DNA of 64,000 bases from Uloborus plumipes (GCA_038373865.1 JAXGGA010002995.1:1-64000); one strand, 5' to 3'; numbered from the stretch's first letter, positions 1 through 12,134 are shown. A program made the numbers and translations. The notes: generated by a model from the sequence alone, not told the origin.

Positions 1-95
1 AAAAGAGATAAATTTCTCCTGTGGCAAACAGAAGAAAAAATCACTCTTGATTTGATTCTGCTAACCTTTTCGTGACCACTTGGTTTAAACGAGAT

Positions 96-244
96 GGTAA
101 TCTCATGTCTATTTTTTTTTTGAAATAACTAGATTATGAAAGTAAAAGCAATAGTGATTAAGTAAAAGGTAATCTCATGTCTATTTTTTTTTTTTTTTGA
201 AATAACTAGATTATGAAAGTAAAAGCAATAGTGATTAGTAAAAG
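96..244. repeat. Tandem duplication, period about 72 bp
   Basis: Two head-to-tail copies start at 96 and 168. Each begins GGTAATCTCATGTCTA, runs through a T tract of different length (about 10 versus 17) and ends with the same AAAGTAAAAGCAATAGTGAT block. The near identity of the non-T part suggests a recent slippage or unequal-exchange duplication. Confidence 0.9.
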
Positions 245-799
245 CGATTGTGAAACACTTTTTTCAAGAATTAAACAAGCCTATTTTCTCGTATACCAAC
301 TCCAAATTCCGAACATAATGTTAGGAGTCTGGCATAAATTCGAACTTTCTTTCAACGACGAAGTAGTCTTGTGAAATACAGCAAATTTATCTAGAAATAT
401 GTACAATAAAGCAGTTAACAATGGCTAAAGCATCCATAGTAGTTCAGATAGATATCATTAAACTTTGTTGACACAAATACACGTATTTACATCCAAATAC
501 GCAAAAACAGGAAGTCAAAATAACAGCGTAGATGCTTTTTAACCGCACAGCTGCAAACAAGCTCTCCCAGCACGCACGGCCGTCAAACGAGGCTCAGCTG
601 AGATCTGACTTGCATTGATGCAGCGGCTATGCATACCCGTTAAAGATGCCTCTAAATGCTTCTTATACAATGTACATTCAAGAACATTTCATTCAAAAAC
701 ATTCTATTCAGGAAGTTTAACTGCATTCAAAAAGTTAATTGGGTTATCCATTCATCATAATAAGGTTACAGAGACTAACTACGAGCAATGTTCAAGACG

Positions 800-1050
800 T
801 CACTAAACTTGGCGACATTTGGCGATTTCTCGCCAAGTTTATCGACAAAAATAAATCGGCAAAAATGATGCCAACAGGCATTATCTCTTAAATTTCTCGC
901 GAATTCCACAAACACAATGAAAACTGGCGCAAAGCAGGTAAAGTCAACATACAGGTAAAGTTACAAGAACTACGATAATTTTGAGTGGAAATTAATGAAA
1001 TAAACGCCGAATTTAGCGCAAAATAAAACAATAACTATTTACAAACTTTG
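800..1050 (+). repeat. Dispersed direct repeat, copy 1 (with 3436-3625)
   Basis: The stretch containing ACAGGTAAAGTTACAA, then a diverged TACGATAATTTTGAGTGG block and an AAATAAAACAA tail, recurs in the same orientation at about 3501-3625. A weaker match upstream (a 'CTAAA(C/T)TTGGC' start) suggests the copies begin near 800 and 3436. The two lie on either side of the 1061-2779 transposon. The family is not recognised. Confidence 0.55.
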
Positions 1051-1060
1051 CATTTATTTA

Positions 1061-2779
1061 GGGTGAGTTCTGGTAAGTGCGTCCACGGGGTAAGTGCGTC
1101 CACTGGGAATTATATGAACACTGTCTTGAAATGGCTTCTGAAACACATCGACTATGTTAGATAACTGTCTAATGATAATTTCAATAGGTAGAATTCAGGC
1201 CTGGATTCAATCGACGAAACACAATCAGAGCCAACTTAAATGTCTTCAAAAAAACTCTAAAGTAAAGATTGAGAAGGTTTTGTTTCAGTTTCTCTTGTAG
1301 TCATACCAAGCAATTGAAGCGAAGAAATGCAAGTTGTTTCTTTTGAGTAATAGCTACTAATAAAATACATGGGGTATTTGGATCAAATACTCTAACTAAA
1401 ATTTGTTTATATGACGGTACGCACTTCCCCTTTCTTTAAAGTAAGTTGGGGGTAAGTGCGTACCATTATGATGGGGCAAGTGCGTACCATTATCATGAGG
1501 CATATGCGTACTATTATACGGAGCAAGTGCGTACCATTATGATGAGGCAAGTATGTACCATTACGTGGAAGATCCGACTCTCGTAATTCACCTTTAGTCT
1601 TGCTTATAACTCTTTTATAAGCCGATTATAAATCTGACGTCATTTCCATCAAGTATTTATATTAACATTGAATACGGCATAAGATTTCAATTTTATTCAT
1701 TACCTCTGAAATATATTGGCTTTTAGATGTCAGTTAGTGAATTTTTCGTTGAAAATAGCGATCATAAGCTATACTTAATTTAAACCAGAATGACAAATGA
1801 AGCAATGAAATTAAGTGAAACACTAAATAAGAAACCAACTGATTCAAAAAACGAAGGTGGAGTAATGAATAAATTATATTTAAGAAAATTAAGAACACCT
1901 TGTGAAAAACTATTTCAATGTACAAGAAAAAAAAAGGACAAGTATCACATCATGATCATTTTTTTTTTCTTTTTGCTCTTTATTTTGTGTTTTTTCTTAC
2001 TGCTGCTGATTCTATAATATTTTAAAATATTTCTGAAATATTTTAAAACCGTATTTATTCAAAAAAAAAAAAAAAAAGGAAAAGAAAAAAAAAACGAATT
2101 GTTCACTTAGGTCACCTAACGATCTACCATACAAATAGAACTAAAGAAAATCACAGGGGTACGCACTTACAACAAAGCTATTGGACGCACATGTCTCATC
2201 TTACATTTAATAAGGGGTAAGTGCGAACCCTGGCTTAAACACAGATTGATTAATGTATTAAACTAAAATAAACTATGTAGACTATGAGTGATTATTACTA
2301 AATAAAAACAACTTATATTTGCTCACTTGGTCTTATTAAAAGGACAATTGAAGAATCACAGACACAACTCTCTCAATCTTCAAATCGCAGTTGTTCGCAA
2401 GACACGTGGGATATCACTGATTGCGTTTCATCCATGTAAGCAAGTACTGATCTCTAGTATTAGGAATTATCCCAAGGCAACTACCTAACATATTTAATGT
2501 GTGCCAGAAGTTTTTTCCTGCTCATATTCACATAATTCAATGTGGACGCACTTACCCCGCTAGGTAGGGAAAGTGCGTACCTTAGAATAGGTGTCATAAA
2601 CCAGGTCACAAAACCTATGCTTATGGTTTATTTGACATATTATATGCTTGAAAATCTTAGTAAAGGATCTGGAAAGAAAACTAAAAAAATATTGTGAGTG
2701 TACAAGATTTTTCAACAGAGCAGCATCCTTGAGAACATGAACTTTGAAAAAAAGGGTACGCACTTACCAGAACTCACCC
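1061..2779. mobile_element. TIR transposon packed with GGTAAGTGCGTACC-like motifs
   Basis: The ends are perfect terminal inverted repeats of 22 bp beginning GGGTGAGTTCTGGTAAGTGC, flanked by TA on both sides (1059-1060 and 2780-2781). The motif GGTAAGTGCGTACC or close variants recurs inside on both strands, near 1072, 1090, 1416 (-), 1451, 1474, 1521, 1547, 2157 (-), 2215, 2543 (-), 2569 and 2755 (-). No transposase is readable; a 75-codon frame at 1790-2017 has no recognisable domain. It is probably a non-autonomous element whose transposase binds the repeated motif. The TA duplication fits the Tc1/mariner/pogo group, but the superfamily is inference. Confidence 0.85.
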
Positions 2780-3435
2780 TAGTTTTTTTTTCTTCATTAC
2801 TATATAGCCATAATTTTTGTCTGGTTTCCTGGTTAGTTTAGATAGAAGGGAAGAGAGAAATGATAACGAAAACCATAATCGGGGAATTAAGTTCTGCGTC
2901 CGACAAAAGTTGCATGTTGACTTGTGTGAACTTTATGATTATAACTGCTGAGCAATTCATTACTGTTTGATAGAGCAATTCATTACTGTGACGAGCCTGT
3001 CGCACCTTCAAATTTCTTAAATGACGATTTCGATGAAAACACAATAAATTTATTTGCAGCTCTTTATAACTATGTACAAAATAGCAGGTAACGATTGCTA
3101 AACATCCAGCAATTAAACAAATATCAATAATCACAGTTCACTTTTCTGCACACCTTGTAATTAAATCCAACACACGTCAAACTGTAATGCAAAATTACAA
3201 CGTAAAGACACATTCGAAAAACGAATATTGTAATAAGTCTACAGAACAATCCGAACTGCCGCATGCGGTTGGACTCACCAATTTAAAGCCGCCGGGAAAT
3301 CTAAATCATTCTCGTTGATTCAAAAAATCTTTCCCCCCATTCAAGAATTTCTTGAGATACCATATACTACAATTCAAAATATTACATTTGTCCAGCCGTT
3401 AATTGTCAATATACTATTTACAAGTCAAATTCTAA

Positions 3436-3625
3436 AATATCGCTAAATTTGGCCACACCTAGTAATTTCTCCCCCAAAATAATATGATGTCGGATAGGCA
3501 ACTTACAGGTAAAGTTACAACAGGACTGTGATAATCTTAAGTAAAAATTGATGGGATTAACAGCAAGTTTAACAACTTAAGAATAAAACAACAGAAAAAA
3601 ACACTATTCGCAAAATTTGTAACAA
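3436..3625 (+). repeat. Dispersed direct repeat, copy 2
   Basis: Diverged second copy of the 800-1050 repeat. The shared core is ACTTACAGGTAAAGTTACAA followed by a GATAAT..AAGT..AAATTGATG block and an AAATAAAACAA tail. Confidence 0.5.
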
Positions 3626-3789
3626 TACGTTTCGCAACAACATCACTTTCCTGATATAGAAGAAAATCATGAAAATATCAACTGAATTATTCAAGTCAGC
3701 CATCTGCGGCAGTCTCGACATGGAATAACAACGAAACACATTTCACGGTCATGTCCCCTCAAAAAACATTTTATCTCCTTTAATAAAAC

Positions 3790-3903
3790 TCCCTCTAATC
3801 AAATCCACTCCTCCGACTTCTCATCACGAAAATGCAAGGCGGACAGTGCTTGTGGAAACTGCAAGAGAACCATCCATAAACATTACTTCTGCTCTGCGAT
3901 CCC
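3790..3903 (+). pseudogene. BEL/Pao-like gag zinc-knuckle relic
   Basis: In one frame this stretch translates to a Cys/His-rich segment containing CGNCKRTIHKHYFC, a perfect C-x2-C-x4-H-x4-C CCHC zinc knuckle. It is preceded by SSRKCKADSA, which resembles the end of a first, broken knuckle. Paired knuckles of this spacing occur in gag proteins of BEL/Pao LTR retrotransposons, where they bind the element RNA. Downstream (3900-4090) the frame stays loosely open but shifts, and no protease or RT follows, so this is a short dead fragment. No LTRs were found. A LINE ORF1 origin is the alternative. Confidence 0.4.
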
Positions 3904-4312
3904 AGGCAGAAGAAGGACTGGGAGAGAAGGATTTTATAATCTCTGGGGAGGGAGGACATTGTTCCTCAGGTTAGGAATGGGAAGTATGCCAACTATGTCA
4001 ACACGTCTACCAGGGAAAGGAATGTGTCCTTTCTTATTTGCCACTTGGATGCAGGCACTGATAATAACCTTGAAGCAACTTGTTTGATTACAGAATGGTA
4101 CTTTTTATGGTAGCCGAAGTAATCCTTTTTCCTCCCGTTTTTTCCCCGTAATGATTCTAAATCATGTTATAATTCCAATTTGAGATCCTCATTTTGTATA
4201 CTTTTTTATTACATCTTTTATTCTACCTCAAAAAAGCAACAAACAGGAAAATTGTAATTCCATAAAAACGCTATATTTGAATAAAAGTACAGATCCTGAG
4301 AAATACAAAGCT

Positions 4313-4608
4313 AGAGCCGCATATAGTAGGCCGACGCATCAAGATAAAGTTTCACCACTTTGGATCCAATTTATTTACTTTTACTTTCAACTTTTCATTG
4401 TTGCGGAGCTACGGTTACCAGAAAAAAAGTTTTCGCACATTGTTAAGCTTTGCCAAATCCACGTGTCGCTAATAATTGCTCACAGTGAAAAATTACCAAA
4501 ACGCGATTACCGGCCAGAAAAGACAAGCACTCAAACACACAAACACGCGCTGGATCCAAAGTGGTGAAACTTAATCTTGATGCTCCGGCTCGTCTATATA
4601 GGGGCCTT
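4313..4608 (+). mobile_element. MITE, family 1, copy A (AGAGCC...GGGGCCTT)
   Basis: A 296-bp element with terminal inverted repeats of roughly 55 bp. The left end reads AGAGCCGCATATAGTAGGCC and continues GACGCATCAAGATAAAGT to a GGATCC site. The right end is its complement and finishes CTATATAGGGGCCTT. The internal part (about 4370-4550) is unique to the family and is repeated inverted in copy B (4644-4907). It has no coding potential. The two tips differ slightly (AGAGCCGC versus AAGGCCCC). Confidence 0.85.
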
Positions 4609-4643
4609 ACTCGCTTAAGGTGCTGATAGACTGGTACCAAGCT

Positions 4644-4907
4644 AAGGCCCTATATAGACGAGCCGACGCATCAAGATTAAGTTTGACCACTTTGGATCCA
4701 GCGCGTGTTTGAGGGTTGTCTTTTCTGGCGAGTTATCGCTTTTTGGTAACTTTTCACGTGAATTTAACAAAGCTTGGCAATGTCCCGAAACTTTGCTTTG
4801 GTAACCCTAGCTCCGCAACAATGAAAAATGAAAGTAAAAGTAAATGAGTTGGATCCAAAGTGGTGAAACTTAAGCTTGATGCGTCGGCCTGTCTATATAG
4901 CGGCTCT
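4644..4907 (-). mobile_element. MITE, family 1, copy B, inverted
   Basis: Inverted relative of the 4313-4608 element. It starts AAGGCCCTATATAGACGAG and ends TGTCTATATAGCGGCTCT. Only 35 bp separate A and B, so together they form a large imperfect inverted repeat. The interior matches copy A in reverse complement, including a TTTTCATTGTTGCGGAGCTA-type block, with some divergence. Confidence 0.85.
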
Positions 4908-4957
4908 AACACTCAAGTCACTCACACACACGCACGCCTGTCGCGAGCGCGCGCGAG

Positions 4958-5004
4958 TGGCCAAACTTAATCTTGATGCGTCGGCTCGTCTATATAGGGG
5001 CCTT
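4958..5004 (+). repeat. Solo terminal repeat of MITE family 1
   Basis: The 47 bases (GTGGCCAAACTTAATC ... CTATATAGGGGCCTT) are the right terminal repeat of family 1 without a body. They lie 50 bp past copy B after a CA-rich, GC-rich spacer. Confidence 0.8.
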
Positions 5005-8000
5005 GACGAAAGCCATCTCGCTCTGGAGCGAAACTGTTTTCTCTGTTTGGGCGAGAGAGTGAACATGAATGATCTGTTACAGAGAAAAGTGGGAGGAGGA
5101 GGAACAAAATTACGTTTCAGGGCTACACATTATGTACATTTTAACTGGCAGCTAAATAGGCAATTCCATGCAAAATAACAGAGGGAAACGATTGGTTTTT
5201 AAACAAGAGCTAAGGAACTACCTATAAATTATATCAATTTTTTTTCAACATATTTGATCTGTCTCTTCTCCTTTTCTGAAAATTGTCCCACTTAACTTTA
5301 TCCTTTCCCTCCCCTTGTCACATGTTATACTATATTGCACAAACATATTATCAGAAAAAAATGTTTTTATTTTACTAACATATGTGATGGTAAACTTTTG
5401 GTTATATTTTTTCTCCATTTTGTTAAACACCTTATTTCACGACACCTGCTCAAAGCGTGTCATCATTTGTAGAAAACCTCTATTACTATTAAAGGTGGAA
5501 AATTTACAAAAAGAGGTAAAATTTATTTTACATTCCTCAAAAAGTAAGAGGAGCTTTTTTCTTTTGTCTGTTGATCCCTGTAACACAACACGCAACAGTG
5601 CGTTAAACAAAGGTACACACGCACAACAACGTGAGTATATATATTATATATATATTTAATTATTCCCAAAGTATAAGAAATCCCTCCTCAAAGTTTATAA
5701 ATTTAGTGTTTATTCGTTACTTTTCATCAAATGTAGCAATGAACCTTACAAACATTTATTCAGGGGAAATGCGAATAATTTCATGTACATGAAAATACGA
5801 AAAATTGTTACTCATATAGCTCTTTTTTATTAAATTAATCGGCTCCATCCCTGCTCACAGCTGCTCACCAACTCCCGAAGATTTAACGGGCCTGTTAGAA
5901 AAAATCAGATTAAAGTACGAGTTACGATTAGAACAAAATAAAAATCCCTCTCCCCAATCCCAGTAGAAAATAGAATTTCAGTAAGGAGCCCCTTATAATA
6001 AGAAAAGTACCACTCAATCCGAAGACCAAGAGAACAAAAAGAAAGAAAGTAAGATTTTTTTTTACCTGCCTTTTTAAGTGCCCTTGCCCCAAGATTCAAA
6101 CTAACGTGCATCAAGCTTTAGGCGAGAGAGCTCATGGACATACCAAAACAGCCATTTTGTGTCTGCTTTTGAAAAGTCATTTTTCAAATCGGGTCTCTAG
6201 AACACATGTTTGCTCTTACAGCTCCAGATTTAAACTGAGTTAAGCTTAGGACTTTTTCTAACTTAGAAACAATTACATCTGCTGTTCCAATGCATGGATA
6301 ACATTGAAATAAGTTTGATCTGATGCAGAAAAGAAGTTCTTTCGAATGAAATAGAATGTTAAGGTGTGCGAGAACTTTTTCATCTCTTTCATAGGGAATT
6401 CCATGTGAAATGTAATAGCTTAAAAAAATAATTAACCAAAAATCTAATTTCACAATTAAATACGCTCTGAGATACAAAACCCCGGATCTCGAAATATATG
6501 TTTTGAGAAAACTACATTTAAAAGCTGTAGAATGGATGCAAGAGTGCCACATTCTTTCGAAATATCCTTTAGAACGTTACTCTCATTTTCTAGTATATAA
6601 AAATAGAAGGCAGTGTACATCTGGCTTTTTTTTGAGGCTAATTAGGGAGCCGTGTATGGGAACCATATTATTTGCTTCATGAAATCAATTATATAGCTTC
6701 GTCATTTTCTTGTAATTTAAGTATTTTTTCTTATCATACTTGATGTCGGTTTCTCTACAATCAATTCCATAGCGTTAAAAAGGGAGAACGATCATAAAAT
6801 ATTAGAGGTGTAGGCGTTTCTTCATAACAAAATTTATAAGTTTTAATTAAGACTAATTCAAGAGTATTAGTTACAGGTCTGGAGACAAGGCATCTTTTAC
6901 AATTGGAATTAGGGGTATGTAATTTTAATATGCTTGGAAATGACTTGAATTTTGAGATTTGTTAATATTGCTTGCTCAAAATTATTTTTTAAAAACTAGA
7001 TTTTAGTATTATTTAGTAAACTGTTTCAAAAACTTAACGAAGTATTTTATTCAGATCACTCGTTCATATTTAGAAATGCACACCTCAAGCATTTTACACT
7101 GCTTTTTGTTACATGTTTATCAAATGCCATAATCTGAATTATTCCCCAGAGTAAGATTGGGTACTTTGCTTTTTGAAAGCTAATCCAGCGCTTTACATTA
7201 TCGTTAATTATGACGTTTTTAAAGATTGTTTTTTTATTATGACCTTTTTGTGTACGTTCCGGAAAAAATTTTTTGCCCAGGCTTTTTCCAACAATACAAC
7301 TTTTATATTGCCAAAAAAGCGTAGACAGAAAGTCGAAATAAATAAAACATTTTTTTAAAGAACAAAGATTTAGCAAACATTGTCCACTACTAATACGAAC
7401 ACACAACAGATAGGTTCAAATAACTTCCGCTACTTTTTTTTGCTTTTCCTTTTTTTCAATGGCCGATTTGTAAAAAAAGGGAATTTCAAGTGACTACTGC
7501 ACAGAGCAGAGATAATATTCTTTTGATAAAAATTTCACTGAAGGGGAAAATGAAAATTTCCTTTTCATGTAACAGATGAAACACATTTTTTTTTCTTCTC
7601 ATTTTTGATCAACTTTGATAATCTTTCATGGCAAAAAGCAACTCGATCTATCAAAGGAGGATGTGGTAAGTGATCGGATCTTTTACCGAAAGTCAATTTT
7701 TCAAGTTGAAAATCTTCCGCTCTTTTTACCAAACTTTACTTGAAAATTTTTCTTCAGGAACCTCTCTTTTTTTTTCCTCACAAAAATTGGGAAGAGTACC
7801 AAAACGATAAGTAGTTAAAAAGAAATACATTCTTCTAGTTTGATAGTTCTGGCAGTTTTAGTAATAAATCTTTCAAGATGATAAACTACTTGCATTACAG
7901 CTGTACTATTTGTTAAATCACTTTTCTCCACATTTATACAATGTCATTGATTTTTTTCTTTTTTTCTGAAATGAGCTCTGCCAGAAAGCAGGTATTTGTC

Positions 8001-8165
8001 ACTACATGCCTAATAAAAATTGTTGGGTTAATGATGAGTTAGATTAAGCTGCTTTCACTGTAGTATATTATTGTAAAGCGCACACTATTATAGGTTGAAA
8101 GCTTAAATCTCTATGTTTATATCACGCACTTCAGTTGATATTGCGAGTATCAAGAAATCAGCAAA
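5005..8165. other. AT-rich stretch without a recognisable gene
   Basis: Contains a TA microsatellite (about 5634-5662) and short poly-T/poly-A runs. The small open frames have compositions expected of AT-rich non-coding DNA. No terminal repeats, tRNA boxes or domains were recognised. Confidence 0.6.
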
Positions 8166-8197
8166 AATAAATAAATAAATAAATAAATAAAATATAT
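8166..8197. repeat. (AAAT)n microsatellite
   Basis: Seven to eight AATA units in a row, followed by imperfect AAAATA. Confidence 0.9.
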
Positions 8198-8459
8198 TGA
8201 CTATTGTTACTCAGTTGTAACGGGCAAGGTCGTTTTCCCACAAGTTGTAGGCGTGGCTAGAGGCGGGGCTTGCTGACGGGGGAGATAGTAGGGTAGGAGA
8301 TCTGCTCTTTGACTACCGCCGTAGGAAAAATTGGAGAATTGGCGAATTATAATGGACGCATTTAGTGGTGATGTCACGGGTTGCCAGGCAGAGGGAAAGG
8401 TTCCCAAACACCGGTTGATAAGATGAATTCAGCATAACTGTCAATGCTAAAGTGCTGTG

Positions 8460-8885
8460 AGTAGCAATATTTATTCGTTCATTTCATCATTTAAAATGCT
8501 TCAGGTTTGTTTTTTAATGTTTTGAAAGTATTCTCAGACAATGTAAACGCACCATTAATGCATGATTGCTTCTAATTTTCGTCTGTAAACTGCAGAAATA
8601 TTAGAAAATACATAGGCTTATAATGTCCTTTTTGCAGACTTCGAGTTGTTAGGTTATCAATATTTATTCGTTTATTTCGTCATTTTATGTGCTGCTGTTG
8701 TGTTTTTAATGCTTTAAAAGTATTCTCATCTTATTTGCACTGCATTGTCACATATTTTTTTCTTATATTTATTTGTATAGCGCAGGAAATAAAAAATACA
8801 TAGTTCTATAATATGCAGTTTTTTCGTTTATTTTGGCACATGGTGCTGCTAATGCTCAATGTTTTAAAAGTATTCTCAAATCATG
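8460..8885 (+). repeat. Three diverged tandem units, about 150-190 bp each
   Basis: Each unit carries a TATTTATTCGTT(C/T)ATTTC-like start and an AATGTTTTGAAAGTATTCTC-like end. The AGTATTCTCA landmark occurs at 8527, 8719 and 8869. The units are well diverged, so the duplication is old. Confidence 0.65.
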
Positions 8886-9230
8886 CATGCACGTTATCTT
8901 CATATACTTACTTAAATCATATGTAATTCGTGCTACTATCTGAGTTTTTGGATTCTCTCATATTTTGATGCTTTCATTTTGTAAAGAAAAACATCTAATT
9001 TATTTTTTTTCTGCTTTCATTTCAAAAGCATTTAATTTGTTTTTTATATTTTGAACCAAATTTCCTTAAAAAGAAAAAAAAATATGTGGAGTGATTTAGA
9101 AAAACTTTGGATTGTGTATTTTTTTGATTTTAAATTCAGTTATTGGCAAATATTGATGCAGAAAGGTTTTCTTGGTGTAAGAATTTTCTTGTGGCTAAAA
9201 GTCAATCTGACTTTAAAAATATTAAATATA

Positions 9231-9403
9231 CTGTCGTCTCCGCTTAATCGGGTGAAGGATAAACGAATACCACACTTATACGAATAAAATATCTCGGAAC
9301 CGATGCCATAGACGCAATGTTAAAGATCCCCACTTAATCGAATACCCCGTTTAATCGAATAATATTTCTTGGAACCAACAGTATTCGTTTAAGCGGGGCA
9401 GGT
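9231..9403. mobile_element. Pogo/Tigger-like MITE, copy 1
   Basis: Shares its body with 10547-10741: GGATAAACGAATACC, a central CGGAACCGATGCCATAGACG, then TAATCGAATAATATTTCTTG and a CGTTTAAGCGGGG end. Left and right ends are loosely inverted (CCGCTTAA / TTAAGCGG). A TA precedes the left end. The 'CAGTC..CCGCTTAA' type of terminus is characteristic of pogo/Tigger-derived MITEs. Confidence 0.65.
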
Positions 9404-10496
9404 TTTTGAAGAAGTTGCATCTTACAAAAGAAGCCCCAAGCAATGACACGTTATTGGTTTTAACTTTTCCATATTTTCCAGTCCGATTTAAAAAATATTT
9501 TGTAATTTCATGTGTCCTTACCCATGGAAATCATTTTAATATGAAATACGGCACTCTGGTTAAAAAAGGTTAGACATGGATGATGTAGAAAATTTTTTGG
9601 ACAGTTGGATTGTATTTCAACTCAATACTTGTGCTGCATTGTATTTCAACTTGATTCCCTTTAAATTCTTAAATATAGACCTGCGTAACGCATGTAATTA
9701 ATTTCTCAATAGGGTAGTTGTGACCTACTGAATATCCCTTTTTTAACTACTAGATATTGTTAAGAGGCTTACAAAACACAAAAATTCACCATTGCCGAAT
9801 TTTAAAACACAACGGTTGATTCTTAATGATTTTTTTAAAAACCCACGTGCAAAAAAAGCGCGCCTTGAAACCGAAACCCGTGACGTCAGAGGGCAGCAAC
9901 TTTCAGCCTTTCATCCATAAAAATTGGATTTTTGCTATATTATCGTTTCATTGCGGGATTTTCTCCTTCCGTAATCAATACCTTAAAGTCTACTAATTCA
10001 CTATTTAAAACTGGATTTATCAAAGAGCACTCCAATACCCTGCTAGGGGTGATTGTTTTGATATTTTTTGGCGAAATCCGTAGTCAAATTTTTAGAACGC
10101 ATCACTTGGCAAGAAAAAAAACTTACGGCAGTGCAGAGCGAACAACAGTGCGGAAGCCGGAGAAACCGGTTTCTCGTGCTCCTCGCATCTAAAGCTTCTC
10201 GCTCTTTCTTCGCCTTAGTGGAAAGTTCAAAAGCGCCAACGAATGCCCAGTGACGTCACAGCTGCTTGAAATTTAAAAATTATTTAAAAAAAACTACTTG
10301 TCGCAGCGCAAAAATTTTTTCGCCGTTGATGTTCATGTCTGTTGCTCTATCATATAAAAATAATATTGAAAAATCGAAAACTACCCTATTAGCCCATAAT
10401 GTCAATTCTACTCCCCCCCCCCCATTTTTTCTCTGTTTAAGACTTATTTCATGTACTAAAAGTTGTTACTCTAGTTGTAAGAAAAACAGATAGATA

Positions 10497-10790
10497 CAGT
10501 AGCACCTTGTTACATCAGGCCTTGTTATATCGCTCATTTGAATATACAGTCAGCCCTGCTTGGCTTTGCTTAATTGGGTAACGGATAAACAAATACCCCG
10601 CATAAAGGAATAAAATATCCTAGAATCGAATGTTTCCCATGCCACAGACGCTAAGTTACAGATCCCCGCTTAAACAAATACCCCGTTTAATCGAATAATA
10701 TTTCTTGGAACCGACAGTATTTGTTTAAGTGCGGCAGACAGTATCATATTTTTCCTTTGTCCCCCCAAAAAAATGTTGCTCCACACTTGA
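10497..10790 (+). mobile_element. Pogo-like end, interrupted by a nested MITE
   Basis: 10497-10546 (CAGTAGCACCTTGTTACATC and a GTTATATCGCTCATT block) and 10744-10790 (TTCCTTTGTCCCCCC plus an A tract) are the two halves of one sequence that is uninterrupted at 58626-58710. The interruption is the TA-flanked element 10547-10741. Only this end of the host element is recognisable. Confidence 0.65.
10547..10741 (+). mobile_element. Pogo/Tigger-like MITE, copy 2, nested
   Basis: A 195-bp element starting CAGTCAGCCCTGC and ending GCGGCAGACAG, flanked by TA at 10545-10546 and 10742-10743. The body matches 9231-9403. It sits inside another pogo-like element. Confidence 0.75.
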
Positions 10791-10854
10791 CATTATAGAG
10801 GGGAAAAAATAGTTGTTTTTCCCCTTTATTAATTTAAGAGCAAAACTGGCATGT

Positions 10855-11160
10855 GCCAGACACCTTGTCTAGTGGTCGGAGCAGTTTGACCCAGATGGAG
10901 CTGTCCAGGGTTGGAATCCCGGCTTGGAGCGAGGAATTACGAGGAAAGTACCCTGTCAGGAATGTACTTTCTCTTTCCTGTCTATGTCCATTCTTTGTCT
11001 GAACGTGTTGTTGTGCTGTGCATGGTTGCCTATAATATAAACATGTCCTTGTGGCATTGTGTGTACTATGGAAGTCGGACTTCAGGCCAAATTACAGTAG
11101 AGTTGGAAAAGTGAAGCGGTGCACCCGAAGTTGCCAGCTTAGCTGGCACAAGACAACGAT
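10855..11160 (+). mobile_element. tRNA-derived SINE with intact target duplication
   Basis: A 306-bp insertion bounded by a perfect 12-bp direct repeat, AAACTGGCATGT (10843-10854 and 11161-11172). The head has Pol III type-2 promoter boxes: an A-box-like TAGTGGTCGGAGC (from about 10871) and a B-box-like GGTTGGAATCCCGG. The body shows no coding potential. Near the 3' end TGCCAGCTTAGCTGGCA forms a 7-bp hairpin. The B box deviates from consensus, so transcription competence is doubtful. Confidence 0.85.
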
Positions 11161-11172
11161 AAACTGGCATGT

Positions 11173-12019
11173 TTCCGTAAATTTAACTAGTTGTAGCTTA
11201 AGCTGCAATTTTCAATTTGTATTCCATAGTAAAACCATGGAAACATTTAAAATTATTGTTTTAATTTTATAAGAAAAATTCATGGAATAATTTTAGCTTT
11301 AAGAAAATTTTGCTTGTATGATAATAAATTGGTCTTTTTTTGCAACTACACAAGTCCTTAATTTGTACGTTGATTGTTTTGTCTCTTTTATGACCTTTGT
11401 GATATCGGGTTTTTGGATAGATCGTTTTTTGGTGGCTCCCAAACAACATACTATAGTGTTGGGTTACTGTATATTGCTTAAAATTCTTGATCCTCACCCC
11501 TATTCTTTTTTCTTGTGGATGTGATACCATTTTTCAGTTATTTTAAAAATATTTTAGCATTTTTCAGGTTCAAATATGAAGAACCCTGTATAAAATTCAA
11601 AAGGAAAGCACATGTTCTTGTATACTGCAGTAATTATTGCTACAAAGTTCAATTGTAAATAATTGTTTAATTATATGAAATTAACATGCAACTTTAAATA
11701 CATTTGTATTTATTTGCCTTCAGCTGTAAGTTACGATACAAAACTTCACTGATAACTAACTAACAGACACATATATATTACTTAGAAAATCTTCTGATAA
11801 ATTATTTTTTCATCATAATGCAATCATACTGTATTGATATACCGATTATAATAGCCAAAGGTAGGATTGGGCATTTTGCTGGCAAACTGGTATTTTTTTC
11901 TGGGGCGGTGACAAAAAATAGGGAAAATGATTGGTTATAAATAATATACTAAAAACAATGTAACTTTGCAAGCAATACAATTGAGAGTTAAATCGAAATA
12001 TTAATTAAAAATTTCATTA
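11173..12019. other. AT-rich stretch without a recognisable feature
   Basis: No terminal repeats, tRNA boxes or protein domains seen; short open frames only. Confidence 0.55.
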
Positions 12020-12023
12020 ATAC

Positions 12024-12112
12024 AGTCAAACCCGCTTTGGAATAGCCATCTTGCCATCAAAAATATTCTAATAAGCTGGATATTCCATTATCCGGGATCA
12101 TGTGGAGCCCGG
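12024..12112 (+). mobile_element. Pogo/Tigger-like terminal relic
   Basis: Begins TACAGTCAAACCCGCTTTGG and continues to a CCATTATCCGGGATC block, the style of pogo/Tigger termini (TA then CAGTCAAACC). The partner end was not found. Confidence 0.45.
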
Positions 12113-12134
12113 CCAAGAATAGACAGCAATCAGC

